This document shows, in pieces, positions 56,392 through 64,000 of a stretch of DNA of 64,000 nucleotides. The notes below the pieces were generated by a model. The model was given only the letters and a program-made list of their open reading frames with translations, was not told the origin of the DNA and searched no databases. Source of the stretch: Streptomyces venezuelae ATCC 10712 (lineage in GTDB: Bacteria > Actinomycetota > Actinomycetes > Streptomycetales > Streptomycetaceae). The translations under genes and the position numbers were made by a program. The DNA lies in contig NZ_CP029197.1 of assembly GCF_008639165.1 (NCBI RefSeq), positions 2,480,001 through 2,544,000 of the forward strand, given 5' to 3'. How positions within the stretch are numbered: the first letter of the stretch is position 1; each line of letters starts with the position of its first letter.

Positions 56392-57274
56392 GCGTCACCT
56401 TCGGCACGATCTGCACGTCCAGATCGATGCTGATGCTGGACCCCACCGCCGCGATCCCCCGCGCGAGCAGCGTCTGCCAGGTGAGGGTGAAGTCCTCCCG
56501 GTGCAGTTCGGTGGTGGCCCGGCAGGCGCACCGGGTCTCGCCTTCCAGGCCGCTCCCGATGCCGAGGTACTGGGTGTCGAGCGTCACCGTGCGGCTGACG
56601 CCGTGCAGGGTGAGCGCGCCGGTGACGGCCCATCGGCTGCCGCCCTTGTGCGTGAAGCGCTCGCTGTAGAACTCCAGCGTGGGGTAGGCGCCGACGTCGA
56701 GGAAGTCACTGGACCGCAGGTGGTCGTCGCGCATCTGCACCCCGGTGTCGATGGAGGCCGCGTCGATGACGACGTGCATCGCCGAGCGCTCCATCCGGTC
56801 GGCGATCCGCACGGCCCCGGCGAAGCTGTTGAACCGCCCGTGGATGCGGGCGAGGCCGATGTGGCGGGCGGTGAACCCGATCTGTGAGTGCGTCGGGTCG
56901 ATCTCCCAGTCGCCGGGCTCGGGGAGCTGTGGCTGCGGGGCGATCTGCAGCAGCACGTCCCCGAGGCCGGTGTGGCCGCCTTCGGTGACGACGGCACTGC
57001 CGTGGTGGGGCGTGTAGCCCTCGGCGGTGACGGCGAGCCGGTACTCGCCCGCCGGTACGGTCGCGAGCGCCGTGCCGTACGGGTCGGTCTCCCCGGCGAG
57101 CACCTTGCGTCCGACCGTGTCGCTGAGCAGGAACTCGGCCCGCCGGACCGGTTCGTGTACGGGGTCGAGCACCCGGCAGCTCACCACTCCCGCCGAGGCG
57201 GGGACGGAGAGTCCGGCGAGCGGCCCGCCCCGGGCGGCGCCCGCCGGCCTCTTACCGAAGAGACGATCGAACAT
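56384..57274 (-). CDS. YceI-family protein with N-terminal Cna/carboxypeptidase-regulatory-like domain
   Basis: 296 residues. The N-terminal ~110 form a beta domain (SAGVVSCRVLDPVHEPVRRA, ETDPYGTALATVPAGEYRLA) and the C-terminal ~175 a YceI lipocalin-like barrel (WEIDPTHSQIGFTARHIGLA, AASIDTGVQMRDDHLRSSDF, TLHGVSRTVTLD) that in relatives binds polyisoprenoid lipids. There is no signal peptide, so it should be cytoplasmic, unlike many YceI proteins. Confidence 0.88.
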   Translation of the reverse strand: MFDRLFGKRPAGAARGGPLAGLSVPASAGVVSCRVLDPVHEPVRRAEFLLSDTVGRKVLAGETDPYGTALATVPAGEYRLAVTAEGYTPHHGSAVVTEGGHTGLGDVLLQIAPQPQLPEPGDWEIDPTHSQIGFTARHIGLARIHGRFNSFAGAVRIADRMERSAMHVVIDAASIDTGVQMRDDHLRSSDFLDVGAYPTLEFYSERFTHKGGSRWAVTGALTLHGVSRTVTLDTQYLGIGSGLEGETRCACRATTELHREDFTLTWQTLLARGIAAVGSSISIDLDVQIVPKVTRG

Positions 57275-57393
57275 TGTTCACGCACCCCCGTGCGACTCGT
57301 TCATCATGCAACGAAGTCGCATTCGATCACCGTTGGGGCGTTCGAGGCAAACCGGACGACTACCGGTCAATGAGAAGCAAGTGCCGACAAGCG

Positions 57394-58239
57394 TTACCGA
57401 GGGTTCGAATCGGGAATTCCCCCGCGTACGACCGGCAGCACGTCGAGCTCGATCCCGAACAGCTCCCGGTACGCGCCCCGCACCTCCTCCTCGCTCTCCA
57501 GCGTCCGCTCCTCGCGCTCGCCCCCGGCGCGGGTGATCAGCTTCCGGTCGCTGAGGGTGATCCGGCCGTCCTCGGTGAGCAGGGAGCAGACCAGACTCCG
57601 CGGGAAGTGCGAGTCGGGCGAGGTCTGGTGGTACCAGGCGCCCGCCGCGAAGTCGGCGAGCTCACGCGGCCGCCGCTCCACCCGGTACTGCGGCTTGCCG
57701 TCGCGCAGCACGTCCAGGTCGCCCTCGACGCCCTCCACGATCCGGAACACACCGCCCGGGTCCTGCTGCTCCCCGCGGTCGTCGAAGTCCAGCGGGTAGT
57801 GGCTGTGGTCGCCGAAGCCGACGTCGGCGAGCCGTCGCCGCCCGTCCGCCGTCTCCACGAGCAGCGCCATGTGGTCGTACGGGATGCCCGGCTTCCCGCC
57901 CTCCCCGAAGACCCGTGCCTGGAGCAGCGAGACCTCGTAGCCGAGCCCCCGCAGCAGTACGGCGAACGCGGTGTTGACCTCGTAGCAGAAGCCGCCCCTG
58001 TGTGCCCCGACCACCTTGTCGAGCAGCGCCTTCTCGTCCAGGACGACGGCTTCGCCGAGGTGGATGGAGAGGTTCTCGAAGGGCACGGTCCGCAGGTGGC
58101 GCAGCTGCAGCTCGCGCAGCGCGTCGGAGTCCTCCCGGTCGGGTCGCGCCGCGCCGATGCGCCGCAGATAGGCCTCGACGTCCGCCGGCGTGGGGACGAA
58201 GGACTCGGGGGGAACGGGGGCCGTCGGTCGCGTAGTCAT
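57394..58239 (-). CDS. nat: Arylamine N-acetyltransferase
   Basis: It transfers acetyl from acetyl-CoA to arylamines or hydrazines, and relatives in actinomycetes form amide bonds in secondary metabolism. The 281 residues show the catalytic triad: Cys in HRGGFCYEVNTAF, His in YDHMALLV, Asp in LADVGFGDHSHYPLDF. FENLSIHLGE is also conserved. Ends 119 bp from YceI; the gap holds only the YceI promoter region. Confidence 0.92.
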   Translation of the reverse strand: MTTRPTAPVPPESFVPTPADVEAYLRRIGAARPDREDSDALRELQLRHLRTVPFENLSIHLGEAVVLDEKALLDKVVGAHRGGFCYEVNTAFAVLLRGLGYEVSLLQARVFGEGGKPGIPYDHMALLVETADGRRRLADVGFGDHSHYPLDFDDRGEQQDPGGVFRIVEGVEGDLDVLRDGKPQYRVERRPRELADFAAGAWYHQTSPDSHFPRSLVCSLLTEDGRITLSDRKLITRAGGEREERTLESEEEVRGAYRELFGIELDVLPVVRGGIPDSNPR

Positions 58240-58277
58240 ACGGCCAGTCTGCACCGCCCGGCCCCCCGCCGACCTGG

Positions 58278-59540
58278 CTATCCGACCGGTGCCGACTCCT
58301 CTTCCGGAGAGGGCAGTTCCCTCATCCGGGCCAGCGGCGAGGCCAGCACCCACAGCACGGCGAAGACGGCCCCGACGGTCGCGATCCACAGCGTCGGACG
58401 CAGCCCGATCACGGTGCCGAGGAAGCCTCCGACGAGCGCGCCGAGCGGGCGGAACCCATGGTTGAGCGTCCGGAACGCACCCATGACCCTGGCCCGCACG
58501 GCGTCGGGTATCAGCGCCATCTGGAACGAGCCCGCCGCGACGTCGACGATCATCACGCCGACGCAGGACAGGAACTCCGCCACGAACAGCACGGACACCA
58601 CGAACGGCAGCGGGCCGTCGGCCAGGGGTATCAGGACCAGGGGCAGGGTGAACCCGAGGAAGCCGGCGACGAGCGAACCACCGATGCCGATCCGCCGCAC
58701 GACCGCCCCGCTCAGCACCGCCCCGAGGAGGCCGCCGACGGCTCCCGTGCCGAGCACCAGGCCGAGCAGCCCGGGGCTGATGCCGAGTTCGGTCGTCACG
58801 TAGATGACGAAGAGCGTGTGGAACATGTAGTTGAAGAACTGCACGGTGCCGGACGCGGCGAACAGCGCGCGCATCGACCGCTCCCGGATCACCCAGCGCA
58901 GGCCCTCGGTGAAGTGCCCCTTGGCCACTGGTGCCGGCGGCGGCTCGACCGGCTTGATCCGGGCCAGGTACCCGGCCGACACCAGATACGTGAGGGCGTC
59001 CGCGACCAGGGCGAAGGGCGCGGTCAGCAACTGCACGAGCAGTCCGCCGACCCCTGGCCCCGCCAGCCACGCCGTCGACCGGCTGCCGTTGACCAGGGAG
59101 TTCGCCTGCACGTACCGCTCGGTGGGGACGAGCGCCACGAAGAGCGTGGTGTTGCAGACCTCGAAGAGCACGGTGAGCGCGCCGATCCCGAACGCCACCA
59201 CGTACAACTGGGTGAGCGTCAGCGCGTCGAGGGCGTAGGCCACGGGGAGGCTGAGGACCAGCCCCGCCCGTCCCAGATCGGTCGCGATCATGGCACGCCT
59301 GCGGCTGGCCTGCCGGTCGGCCCAGGCACCGAAGGGCAGGTTGAGCAGGAGTGCGGGCAGCAACTCGGCCGCCTTGAGCCAGCCCATCGCCGCCGCGTCG
59401 GCCCCGAGGACGAGGACGGCGGCGAGCGGGATCGCCATGAGCGATATCTGGTCCCCGGCGAGCGAGACGGTCTGCCCGGTCCAGTAGCGGCGGAAGGTCC
59501 GCTCGCGCAGCAGCGCCGGTACGCGTTCCACGAGGGCCAC
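58278..59540 (-). CDS. MFS transporter linked to an ArsR-type regulator
   Basis: 420 residues from GTG 59540, chosen because AAGGAG lies 8 bases upstream. About twelve hydrophobic segments; motif A-like LPFGAWADRQASRRRAMI and a start VPALLRERTFRRYWTGQTVS typical of the MFS_3/enterobactin-exporter-like group. It directly follows the ArsR-type gene (5 bp), so repressor and pump are one operon. Confidence 0.85.
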   Translation of the reverse strand: MALVERVPALLRERTFRRYWTGQTVSLAGDQISLMAIPLAAVLVLGADAAAMGWLKAAELLPALLLNLPFGAWADRQASRRRAMIATDLGRAGLVLSLPVAYALDALTLTQLYVVAFGIGALTVLFEVCNTTLFVALVPTERYVQANSLVNGSRSTAWLAGPGVGGLLVQLLTAPFALVADALTYLVSAGYLARIKPVEPPPAPVAKGHFTEGLRWVIRERSMRALFAASGTVQFFNYMFHTLFVIYVTTELGISPGLLGLVLGTGAVGGLLGAVLSGAVVRRIGIGGSLVAGFLGFTLPLVLIPLADGPLPFVVSVLFVAEFLSCVGVMIVDVAAGSFQMALIPDAVRARVMGAFRTLNHGFRPLGALVGGFLGTVIGLRPTLWIATVGAVFAVLWVLASPLARMRELPSPEEESAPVG

Positions 59541-59545
59541 CCTGC

Positions 59546-60169
59546 TCACTCCTTCTCTCTGTCGGGTACGTCCAGGTCCAGGTAGGCGACCCGCAGCACG
59601 CTGACGGGCCCGGCGCCCTCCGGCCGGAGGGACGGGTCGGACTCGCGGGCCTCGTAGGGCCGGAGCAGCGCCTCGATCCGTGCCCCGAGATCGGCCAGCT
59701 CCTCGGGGGTGAGGTAGAGCAGGGAGTCGCCGAACTGCTCGGCCTCCTGCCACTCCTTCGGCAGCCGGTGCCGGTTCCCCATGGCACGGACGACCCGCTC
59801 GAAGTACCGCTCGGCGACCACCGCGGTCAGCGCCCCCGCCGCCTGCGCGACGGCGGCGTCCTCGCTGTACTCGGGCCACTCCGTGTACCGGGCCGTGGCA
59901 CGCCAGGGCTTCTCCCGCCCCCGCCCGCCGGGCGCCTCCTCCACGAGCCCGTACTTGGCGAGTATCCGCAGGTGGTACGAGCAGCTGGCCACGGACTCCC
60001 CGGTCAGCTCGGCGGCCCGGGTAGCCGTGAAGGGCCCGCTACTGCGCAGCAGCCCCACCAGGGAGAGCCGCAGCGGGTGCGCGTAGGCCCGCAGGGCTCG
60101 CGGGTCGGTGAGTCGAATGCTCCTGGGCTGCTCGCCCTCGGGCCGCTGGTCACTGCTCTCCTCCTGCAT
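59546..60169 (-). CDS. ArsR-like winged-helix regulator
   Basis: 207 residues. The N-terminal domain (DPRALRAYAHPLRLSLVGLL, AAELTGESVASCSYHLRILA) is an ArsR/helix_turn_helix_5 DNA-binding unit. No clear metal-binding CxC motif, so the signal may be a drug rather than a metal. The longer C-terminal half is helical. A perfect palindrome sits 6 bp before the ATG, and no SD is visible there. Confidence 0.85.
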   Translation of the reverse strand: MQEESSDQRPEGEQPRSIRLTDPRALRAYAHPLRLSLVGLLRSSGPFTATRAAELTGESVASCSYHLRILAKYGLVEEAPGGRGREKPWRATARYTEWPEYSEDAAVAQAAGALTAVVAERYFERVVRAMGNRHRLPKEWQEAEQFGDSLLYLTPEELADLGARIEALLRPYEARESDPSLRPEGAGPVSVLRVAYLDLDVPDREKE

Positions 60170-60174
60170 GTATG

Positions 60175-60188
60175 TAAAGCTAGCTTTA
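60175..60188 (-). promoter_or_regulatory. Palindromic operator of the ArsR/MFS operon
   Basis: TAAAGCTAGCTTTA is a perfect 14-bp palindrome ending 5 bp before the regulator ATG. Further TAAAG and CTTTA half-sites occur at 60186-60215, including AAAGACTTCTTT. The cluster is strongly AT-rich and probably covers the promoter. Confidence 0.6.
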
Positions 60189-60226
60189 GAAAGACTTCTT
60201 TACAAGCATTCCTTTACACCGTTGCC

Positions 60227-62989
60227 TCACTCTCCTCCCGCCACGGCCGTCAGCCCGGGCCCGGCCCCCACGACCGCGATCGCCCCGTCCAGGTCGGTCC
60301 GCAGCACCCGCGCCCCGCCGGCCCGCAACGACTCCACCGTTCTCGGCGACGGATGCCCGTAGGGATTGCCGCTGCCCGTCGAGACCAGCGCGAGCCTCGG
60401 CCGCACGGCCCGCATCAGCCCCGGGTCCTGATGGGCGGAGCCGTGGTGGGCCACCTTGAGCACGTCCACCGGCGCGAGATCCGGATGAGCCCGCAGCAAC
60501 GCCCGCTGGGCCGGCGGCTCCAAGTCACCGAGGAGCAGCAGCGTCAGCCGTCCGGCGACCGTGACCAGCAAGGTGACGCTGGCATCGTTCGGCCCGTCAC
60601 CCCCACCGAAGCCACTGGAACCCCCGGAGTCACCGGCCCCGGTACCGCCACCGGCCTCGCCACCGCCACCGGCAGCCCCCGAGCCGGTCGCCGCCGCCCC
60701 GGGCCCCGCCATCGGCCAGAGCACTCGCCACTCCAACGCCCCCACCCGCCGCCGCTCCCCCAGCCCGGCGGGGATCAGCGGCACCCGCGCGGCGGCCGCC
60801 GTCCTCCGCGCGAACGCCGCCTGGGCGGGCGGCTCTTCGAGCCCCGTCACCTGGATCGCCCCGACCGACCGGCCCCGCAACACCCCCGGCAAGCCGGCCA
60901 CATGGTCCGCGTGGAAGTGGGTCAGGAGCAGCAACGGCACCCGCCGCACCCCGAGTTCCCGCAGACAACGGTCCACCGGTACGGGGTCGGGGCCCGCGTC
61001 CACCACGACGGCGGCGTCCCCGCCCGCCGCGAGCACCGTCGCATCCCCCTGCCCCACCTGGCACATCGCGAACACCCAGCCCGGCGGCGGCCATCCGCCG
61101 ACCCACCGGGTCAGGGGCGCCGGTCGGGCCACCACGAGCAGGAGCAGCACGGCGACCAGCAGGGCCATCGGCCCCCGGTACGGCAGTCTGCGCGCCCCGA
61201 GCACCACCACGACCGTGATCAACGCGAGGGCCGCCCCGCCCCACCACCCGCCCGGCCAGCTCATCTCCGCCCCCGGCAGCGCCGCACCCGCACGGGCCAC
61301 CCGCGCGATCCACCCGGCGGGCCAGCCCGCCACCCACGCCAGGCCCTCCCCGGCCGGAGTCCACACCGGCGCCAGGGCCAGCGCGGCGAAGCCGAAGACC
61401 GTCGCGGGCGCCACCGCGAGCTCCGCGCACAGGTTCGCCGGGATCGCGACCAGGCTCACCCGGCCGGCGAAGACCACCACGACGGGAGCGCACACCGCCT
61501 GCGCCGCCAGACACGCCGCCAGCGCCTCCGCCAACCGATCGGGCACCCCGCGCATCCGCAGCGCCTCACTCCACCGCGGGGCCACCGTGAGCAGGGCCCC
61601 GGTGGCGAGCACCGAGAGCAGGAAGCCGTAACTCCGGGCGAGCCAGGGGTCGTAGAGCACCAGGACGAGAACGACGGTGGCCAGCGCGGGGATCAGCGAC
61701 CTCCGCCGACCGGTCCCGATCGCGAGCAGCACCACCAGCCCACAGGCCGCGGCACGCAGCACGCTCGGATCGGGCCTGCAGACGACCACGAAGGCGAGCG
61801 TCAACGCTCCCCCGGCCAGCGCCGAGCCCCGCAGCGAGAGCCCGATCCGGGGCGCGAGCCCGCCCCGCTCCACCTCGTGCGCCCGCCCGGGGCGGCCGAC
61901 CAGCAGGAGCAGCACGACGGACAGGTTGCTTCCGCTCACGGCGAGCAGATGAGTGAGATCGGTCGCCTGGAAGGCGTCCCGCAGCTCGGTCCCGATCCGG
62001 GAGGTGTCCCCCACGACCAGACCGGGCAACAGGGCCCGCGCGTCCGGATCGAGACCGTCGGTGACCCGCCGCAGCCCGGCGCGCAGCTCCCCCGCCGTCC
62101 GTTGCAGCGCGCTGGGACGGCCGACGATCCGGGGCGGCCCCCGGTCCACCTTGAGCACGGCCGCGAAGGGGTCGCCGGGCTGCGTGGGCGGCACCAGCCG
62201 GGCGTCGACCTCCAGCCGGGTGGAGGGCAGCAGCCGCAGCCACGCGTCCCTCGCCGCTCCGGGCGGCACGATCAGCAGCACCGGCGCCCTGGTCCGGTGG
62301 GCCGCACCGCCCGGCCGCTCGGCCCTGGTCACCTCACCGTCGAGGACGACGGACACGGGTACGGTCGCGCTGCCGCTCACACGGGGCCGGGTGAGCCGCG
62401 GGTCGGAGGTCACCGTCACCTCGAGCTGCGCCCGCGCGTACTCCCGCGCCAGGGCGGGGACGGGGCCGCGGCGCAGGTCCGCCGCGTGCAGGCCCGCAGA
62501 GGTCGCCCCGGCGGCCGCGCACAGCAGGACCCCGGCGCAGGCGGTCGCCCGCAGCCGTCCGCCCGGCGTGCCCCGCCGTAGCGTCCCGGCCTCCGCCCCG
62601 CCCTCCGTCGGGCGCGGCTCACCCGGCCGATCCGGGCCGGCGAACCACCGGGCCGCGGCCGGCGCCCACAGGACGGCGGCTCCGACCAGAGCGACCGTCA
62701 CTCCGGCCACTGACCACCACCCTGGGGCACCGAGGGCACAGGCCGCCGCCACCCAGGCAGCGACCGCGAGCGGCACCAGCCTGAGATCCGTGGGCCCCTC
62801 GTCACGGAAGGGCCCGTCACCACGTCCGCCGTACAGCCCATCGCCCCGCCCGTCGTCGCGGACAGCCCCCTGAGTCCCCGGTCGCCCGGCACCAGCCGCG
62901 CCCCCGGCCCCGGCTGGCGCCCCAGCCCACGCCCCGGCCGCCGGGTCGGCCGGGGGATCGACCCCCGCCGCCGCCTCGTACCGCGTCAC
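60227..62989 (-). CDS. comEC: ComEC/Rec2-family DNA uptake channel protein
   Basis: 920 residues from GTG 62989 (GTGA overlap with comEA). After a Gly/Ala-rich start come several membrane helices, a periplasmic OB-fold-like DUF4131 region, the Competence domain with TDLTHLLAVSGSNLSVVLLL, and a C-terminal metallo-beta-lactamase domain with LLTHFHADHVAGLPG and KVAHHGSAHQDPGL. In naturally competent bacteria this is the inner-membrane DNA channel; its role in Streptomyces is uncertain. Confidence 0.92.
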   Translation of the reverse strand: MTRYEAAAGVDPPADPAAGAWAGAPAGAGGAAGAGRPGTQGAVRDDGRGDGLYGGRGDGPFRDEGPTDLRLVPLAVAAWVAAACALGAPGWWSVAGVTVALVGAAVLWAPAAARWFAGPDRPGEPRPTEGGAEAGTLRRGTPGGRLRATACAGVLLCAAAGATSAGLHAADLRRGPVPALAREYARAQLEVTVTSDPRLTRPRVSGSATVPVSVVLDGEVTRAERPGGAAHRTRAPVLLIVPPGAARDAWLRLLPSTRLEVDARLVPPTQPGDPFAAVLKVDRGPPRIVGRPSALQRTAGELRAGLRRVTDGLDPDARALLPGLVVGDTSRIGTELRDAFQATDLTHLLAVSGSNLSVVLLLLVGRPGRAHEVERGGLAPRIGLSLRGSALAGGALTLAFVVVCRPDPSVLRAAACGLVVLLAIGTGRRRSLIPALATVVLVLVLYDPWLARSYGFLLSVLATGALLTVAPRWSEALRMRGVPDRLAEALAACLAAQAVCAPVVVVFAGRVSLVAIPANLCAELAVAPATVFGFAALALAPVWTPAGEGLAWVAGWPAGWIARVARAGAALPGAEMSWPGGWWGGAALALITVVVVLGARRLPYRGPMALLVAVLLLLVVARPAPLTRWVGGWPPPGWVFAMCQVGQGDATVLAAGGDAAVVVDAGPDPVPVDRCLRELGVRRVPLLLLTHFHADHVAGLPGVLRGRSVGAIQVTGLEEPPAQAAFARRTAAAARVPLIPAGLGERRRVGALEWRVLWPMAGPGAAATGSGAAGGGGEAGGGTGAGDSGGSSGFGGGDGPNDASVTLLVTVAGRLTLLLLGDLEPPAQRALLRAHPDLAPVDVLKVAHHGSAHQDPGLMRAVRPRLALVSTGSGNPYGHPSPRTVESLRAGGARVLRTDLDGAIAVVGAGPGLTAVAGGE

Positions 62990-64000
62990 GGCCGGACCAG
63001 CGGTCGGAGATCGGCGAACCTGCGCTCACCGATGCCGTTGACCTCACGCAGTTCCCCCACCGACCGGAAGCCGCCCCGCTCGGTGCGATGGTCGACGATG
63101 TGCCGGGCGAGGACCGGGCCGACCCCCGGAAGGGTGTCGAGCTGCTCCACCGTGGCCGTGTTGAGGCTCAGCGGCACCCCGGGTCCACCGCCCCCGGCCC
63201 CGCTCCCCGCGCCCGCCCCCGAGGCACCGCCGGAGCCGCCGACCGGCGCCCCCGGCAGGCCGACGAGCACCTGCTCCCCGTCGAACAGGACGCGGGCCCG
63301 GTTGAGTCCGGTGAGATCGGCGCCTGGCTTCACCCCGCCCGCCGCATGCAGGGCGTCCGCCACCCGCGAGCCCGCGGGCAGGGTGAGGACCCCGGGCCTG
63401 CGCACCTTTCCGCCGACGTCGACGATCACCTTCGGCGCGCCCGTCGCGGCGGGCCCCGGCGCCGGTCCGGTAAGCGGGCCGGTGCGCGCGGCGGGCGTGG
63501 CGGCGGGGCCTGCGGGGACGGCGGCGCGGACGAGTTCGGGGGCGCGCACCGGCTCCGGCCGCCCCGTCCAGAAGTAGCCGGCCGCGAGAACCGCGGCCAC
63601 GACCAGGACGACCGTCAGCGCGGCCAGCGCCCTCGGTTCGAGTCCGCACCGAGTCTGCAGCCACACCGGCGTCCGCTCCCGCAGCGCCACCGCCAGCCGC
63701 TCCCGCGCCCCGGGCGGCGCGGACACCCGCCCCACCGCTCCCGGCGCCCCATCCCGCGCGGTCACCTCCCCCTGCACCTCACCCGGCGAGGCCGCCGCGG
63801 TCCCAGCGGCCGCGGGGAAAAGCGCGTCCCCACGACCCCGTACAAGGGTCTCGGGAGCCGTGCCGGCCCGCCGCGCCCGGGACCGCCTCCTGGCCCGCCC
63901 GGGCGGCGCACCACGGGCTCCTGGGCGGCTTCGCCCGTCTGATCCGGGCGCCCTCCCGGGACCGCTGGACGGAGCGCCGGGGGTGGTCGATGCGATGCGT
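62986..64000 (-). CDS. comEA: ComEA-like DNA-binding protein, 5' end probably beyond the window
   Basis: One transmembrane helix (LAALTVVLVVAAVLAAGYFW), a SLBB domain (VIVDVGGKVRRPGVLTLPAG), a Gly/Ala linker and a C-terminal helix-hairpin-helix pair (LNTATVEQLDTLPGVGPVLA, FRSVGELREVNGIGERRFAD). GTG 63777 gives 263 residues but has no well-placed ribosome-binding site, and the same frame stays open to base 64000 with RTAPETLVRGRGDALFP-like sequence typical of longer Streptomyces ComEA N-termini. I therefore treat it as partial. Confidence 0.85.
   Translation of the reverse strand, partial: RIASTTPGAPSSGPGRAPGSDGRSRPGARGAPPGRARRRSRARRAGTAPETLVRGRGDALFPAAAGTAAASPGEVQGEVTARDGAPGAVGRVSAPPGARERLAVALRERTPVWLQTRCGLEPRALAALTVVLVVAAVLAAGYFWTGRPEPVRAPELVRAAVPAGPAATPAARTGPLTGPAPGPAATGAPKVIVDVGGKVRRPGVLTLPAGSRVADALHAAGGVKPGADLTGLNRARVLFDGEQVLVGLPGAPVGGSGGASGAGAGSGAGGGGPGVPLSLNTATVEQLDTLPGVGPVLARHIVDHRTERGGFRSVGELREVNGIGERRFADLRPLVRP

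Noticed and set aside
57395..57420. GGTTCGAATC, which looks like a tRNA T-loop
   Set aside because: No acceptor, D or anticodon arms can be built around it, and it encodes the C-terminus of the arylamine N-acetyltransferase on the minus strand.
59768..62581. A 937-codon plus-strand frame opposite the ArsR-type and comEC genes
   Set aside because: Arg/Pro/Gly/His-rich shadow of strongly supported minus-strand genes.

Overview
The window is a high-GC actinobacterial chromosome segment, almost certainly Streptomyces. The evidence is the strong third-position G/C bias, frequent GTG starts, long GC-rich hairpin terminators, and a core gene order (glyS, znuA-znuC-znuB-zur, uppS, recO ... leuA ... 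era ... ybeY, phoH ... dnaJ, hrcA ... hemW ... lepA, rpsT, holA ... comEC, comEA) that I recognise from Streptomyces chromosomes. I see no rRNA, tRNA, insertion sequence, prophage or CRISPR. It is mostly conserved core with small accessory patches between housekeeping genes.

Layout. 1-8 kb: a TetR-type gene end, a membrane protein, glyS, and the zinc block znuA-znuC-znuB-zur behind two Zur-box-like sites, then uppS and recO on the other strand. 8-9 kb: a small two-gene unit, one member frameshifted, and a monooxygenase-like gene. 9-14.5 kb: fprA with an iron-box-like site, a LuxR-type regulator, an FAD oxidoreductase and a TerB-like gene. 14.6-16 kb: a secreted choice-of-anchor-A protein ending in an LAXTG sortase signal. 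16-18.1 kb: leuA with a leucine-rich leader peptide and attenuator. 18.2-19.6 kb: a protealysin-like M4 protease with an emfourin-like inhibitor gene. 19.6-23.7 kb: era and three exported proteins that include a WxL-domain protein and its DUF916/DUF3324 partner. 23.9-29.9 kb: a degenerate cytidine deaminase, a MmyB-like regulator divergent from an MFS exporter across a 10-bp repeat array, then mmcQ/yjbR, a CNNM/CBS protein, ybeY and phoH. 30-39.6 kb: PfkB kinase, MFS, adenosine deaminase, RNase Z, HIT protein, a TPR/AAA pair, rsmE and a nitronate monooxygenase. 39.7-43.7 kb: dnaJ-hrcA with a CIRCE operator, MBL hydrolase, DUF3097. 43.8-47.9 kb: one 1,372-residue HTH/coiled-coil/TIR-like/NB-ARC/TPR protein. 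48-53.8 kb: hemW, an acyl-CoA synthetase, lepA and rpsT. 53.8-55.0 kb: a gene-free island of GC-rich repeats. 55-64 kb: holA, a small gene, YceI, arylamine N-acetyltransferase, an ArsR/MFS pair, comEC and the 3' part of comEA.

Themes. Metal and heat-shock control is readable from operators (Zur-like, iron-box-like and CIRCE sites). Leucine synthesis is controlled by attenuation. Envelope biology is represented by the LAXTG protein and the WxL trio. The strongest candidates for an under-described system are the WxL/WxL-interacting trio beside era, the orphan TIR-NB-ARC-TPR protein with its small convergent neighbour, and the regulator/exporter pair controlled across an array with helical-turn spacing. 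All family names come from reading motifs; no database search was run.
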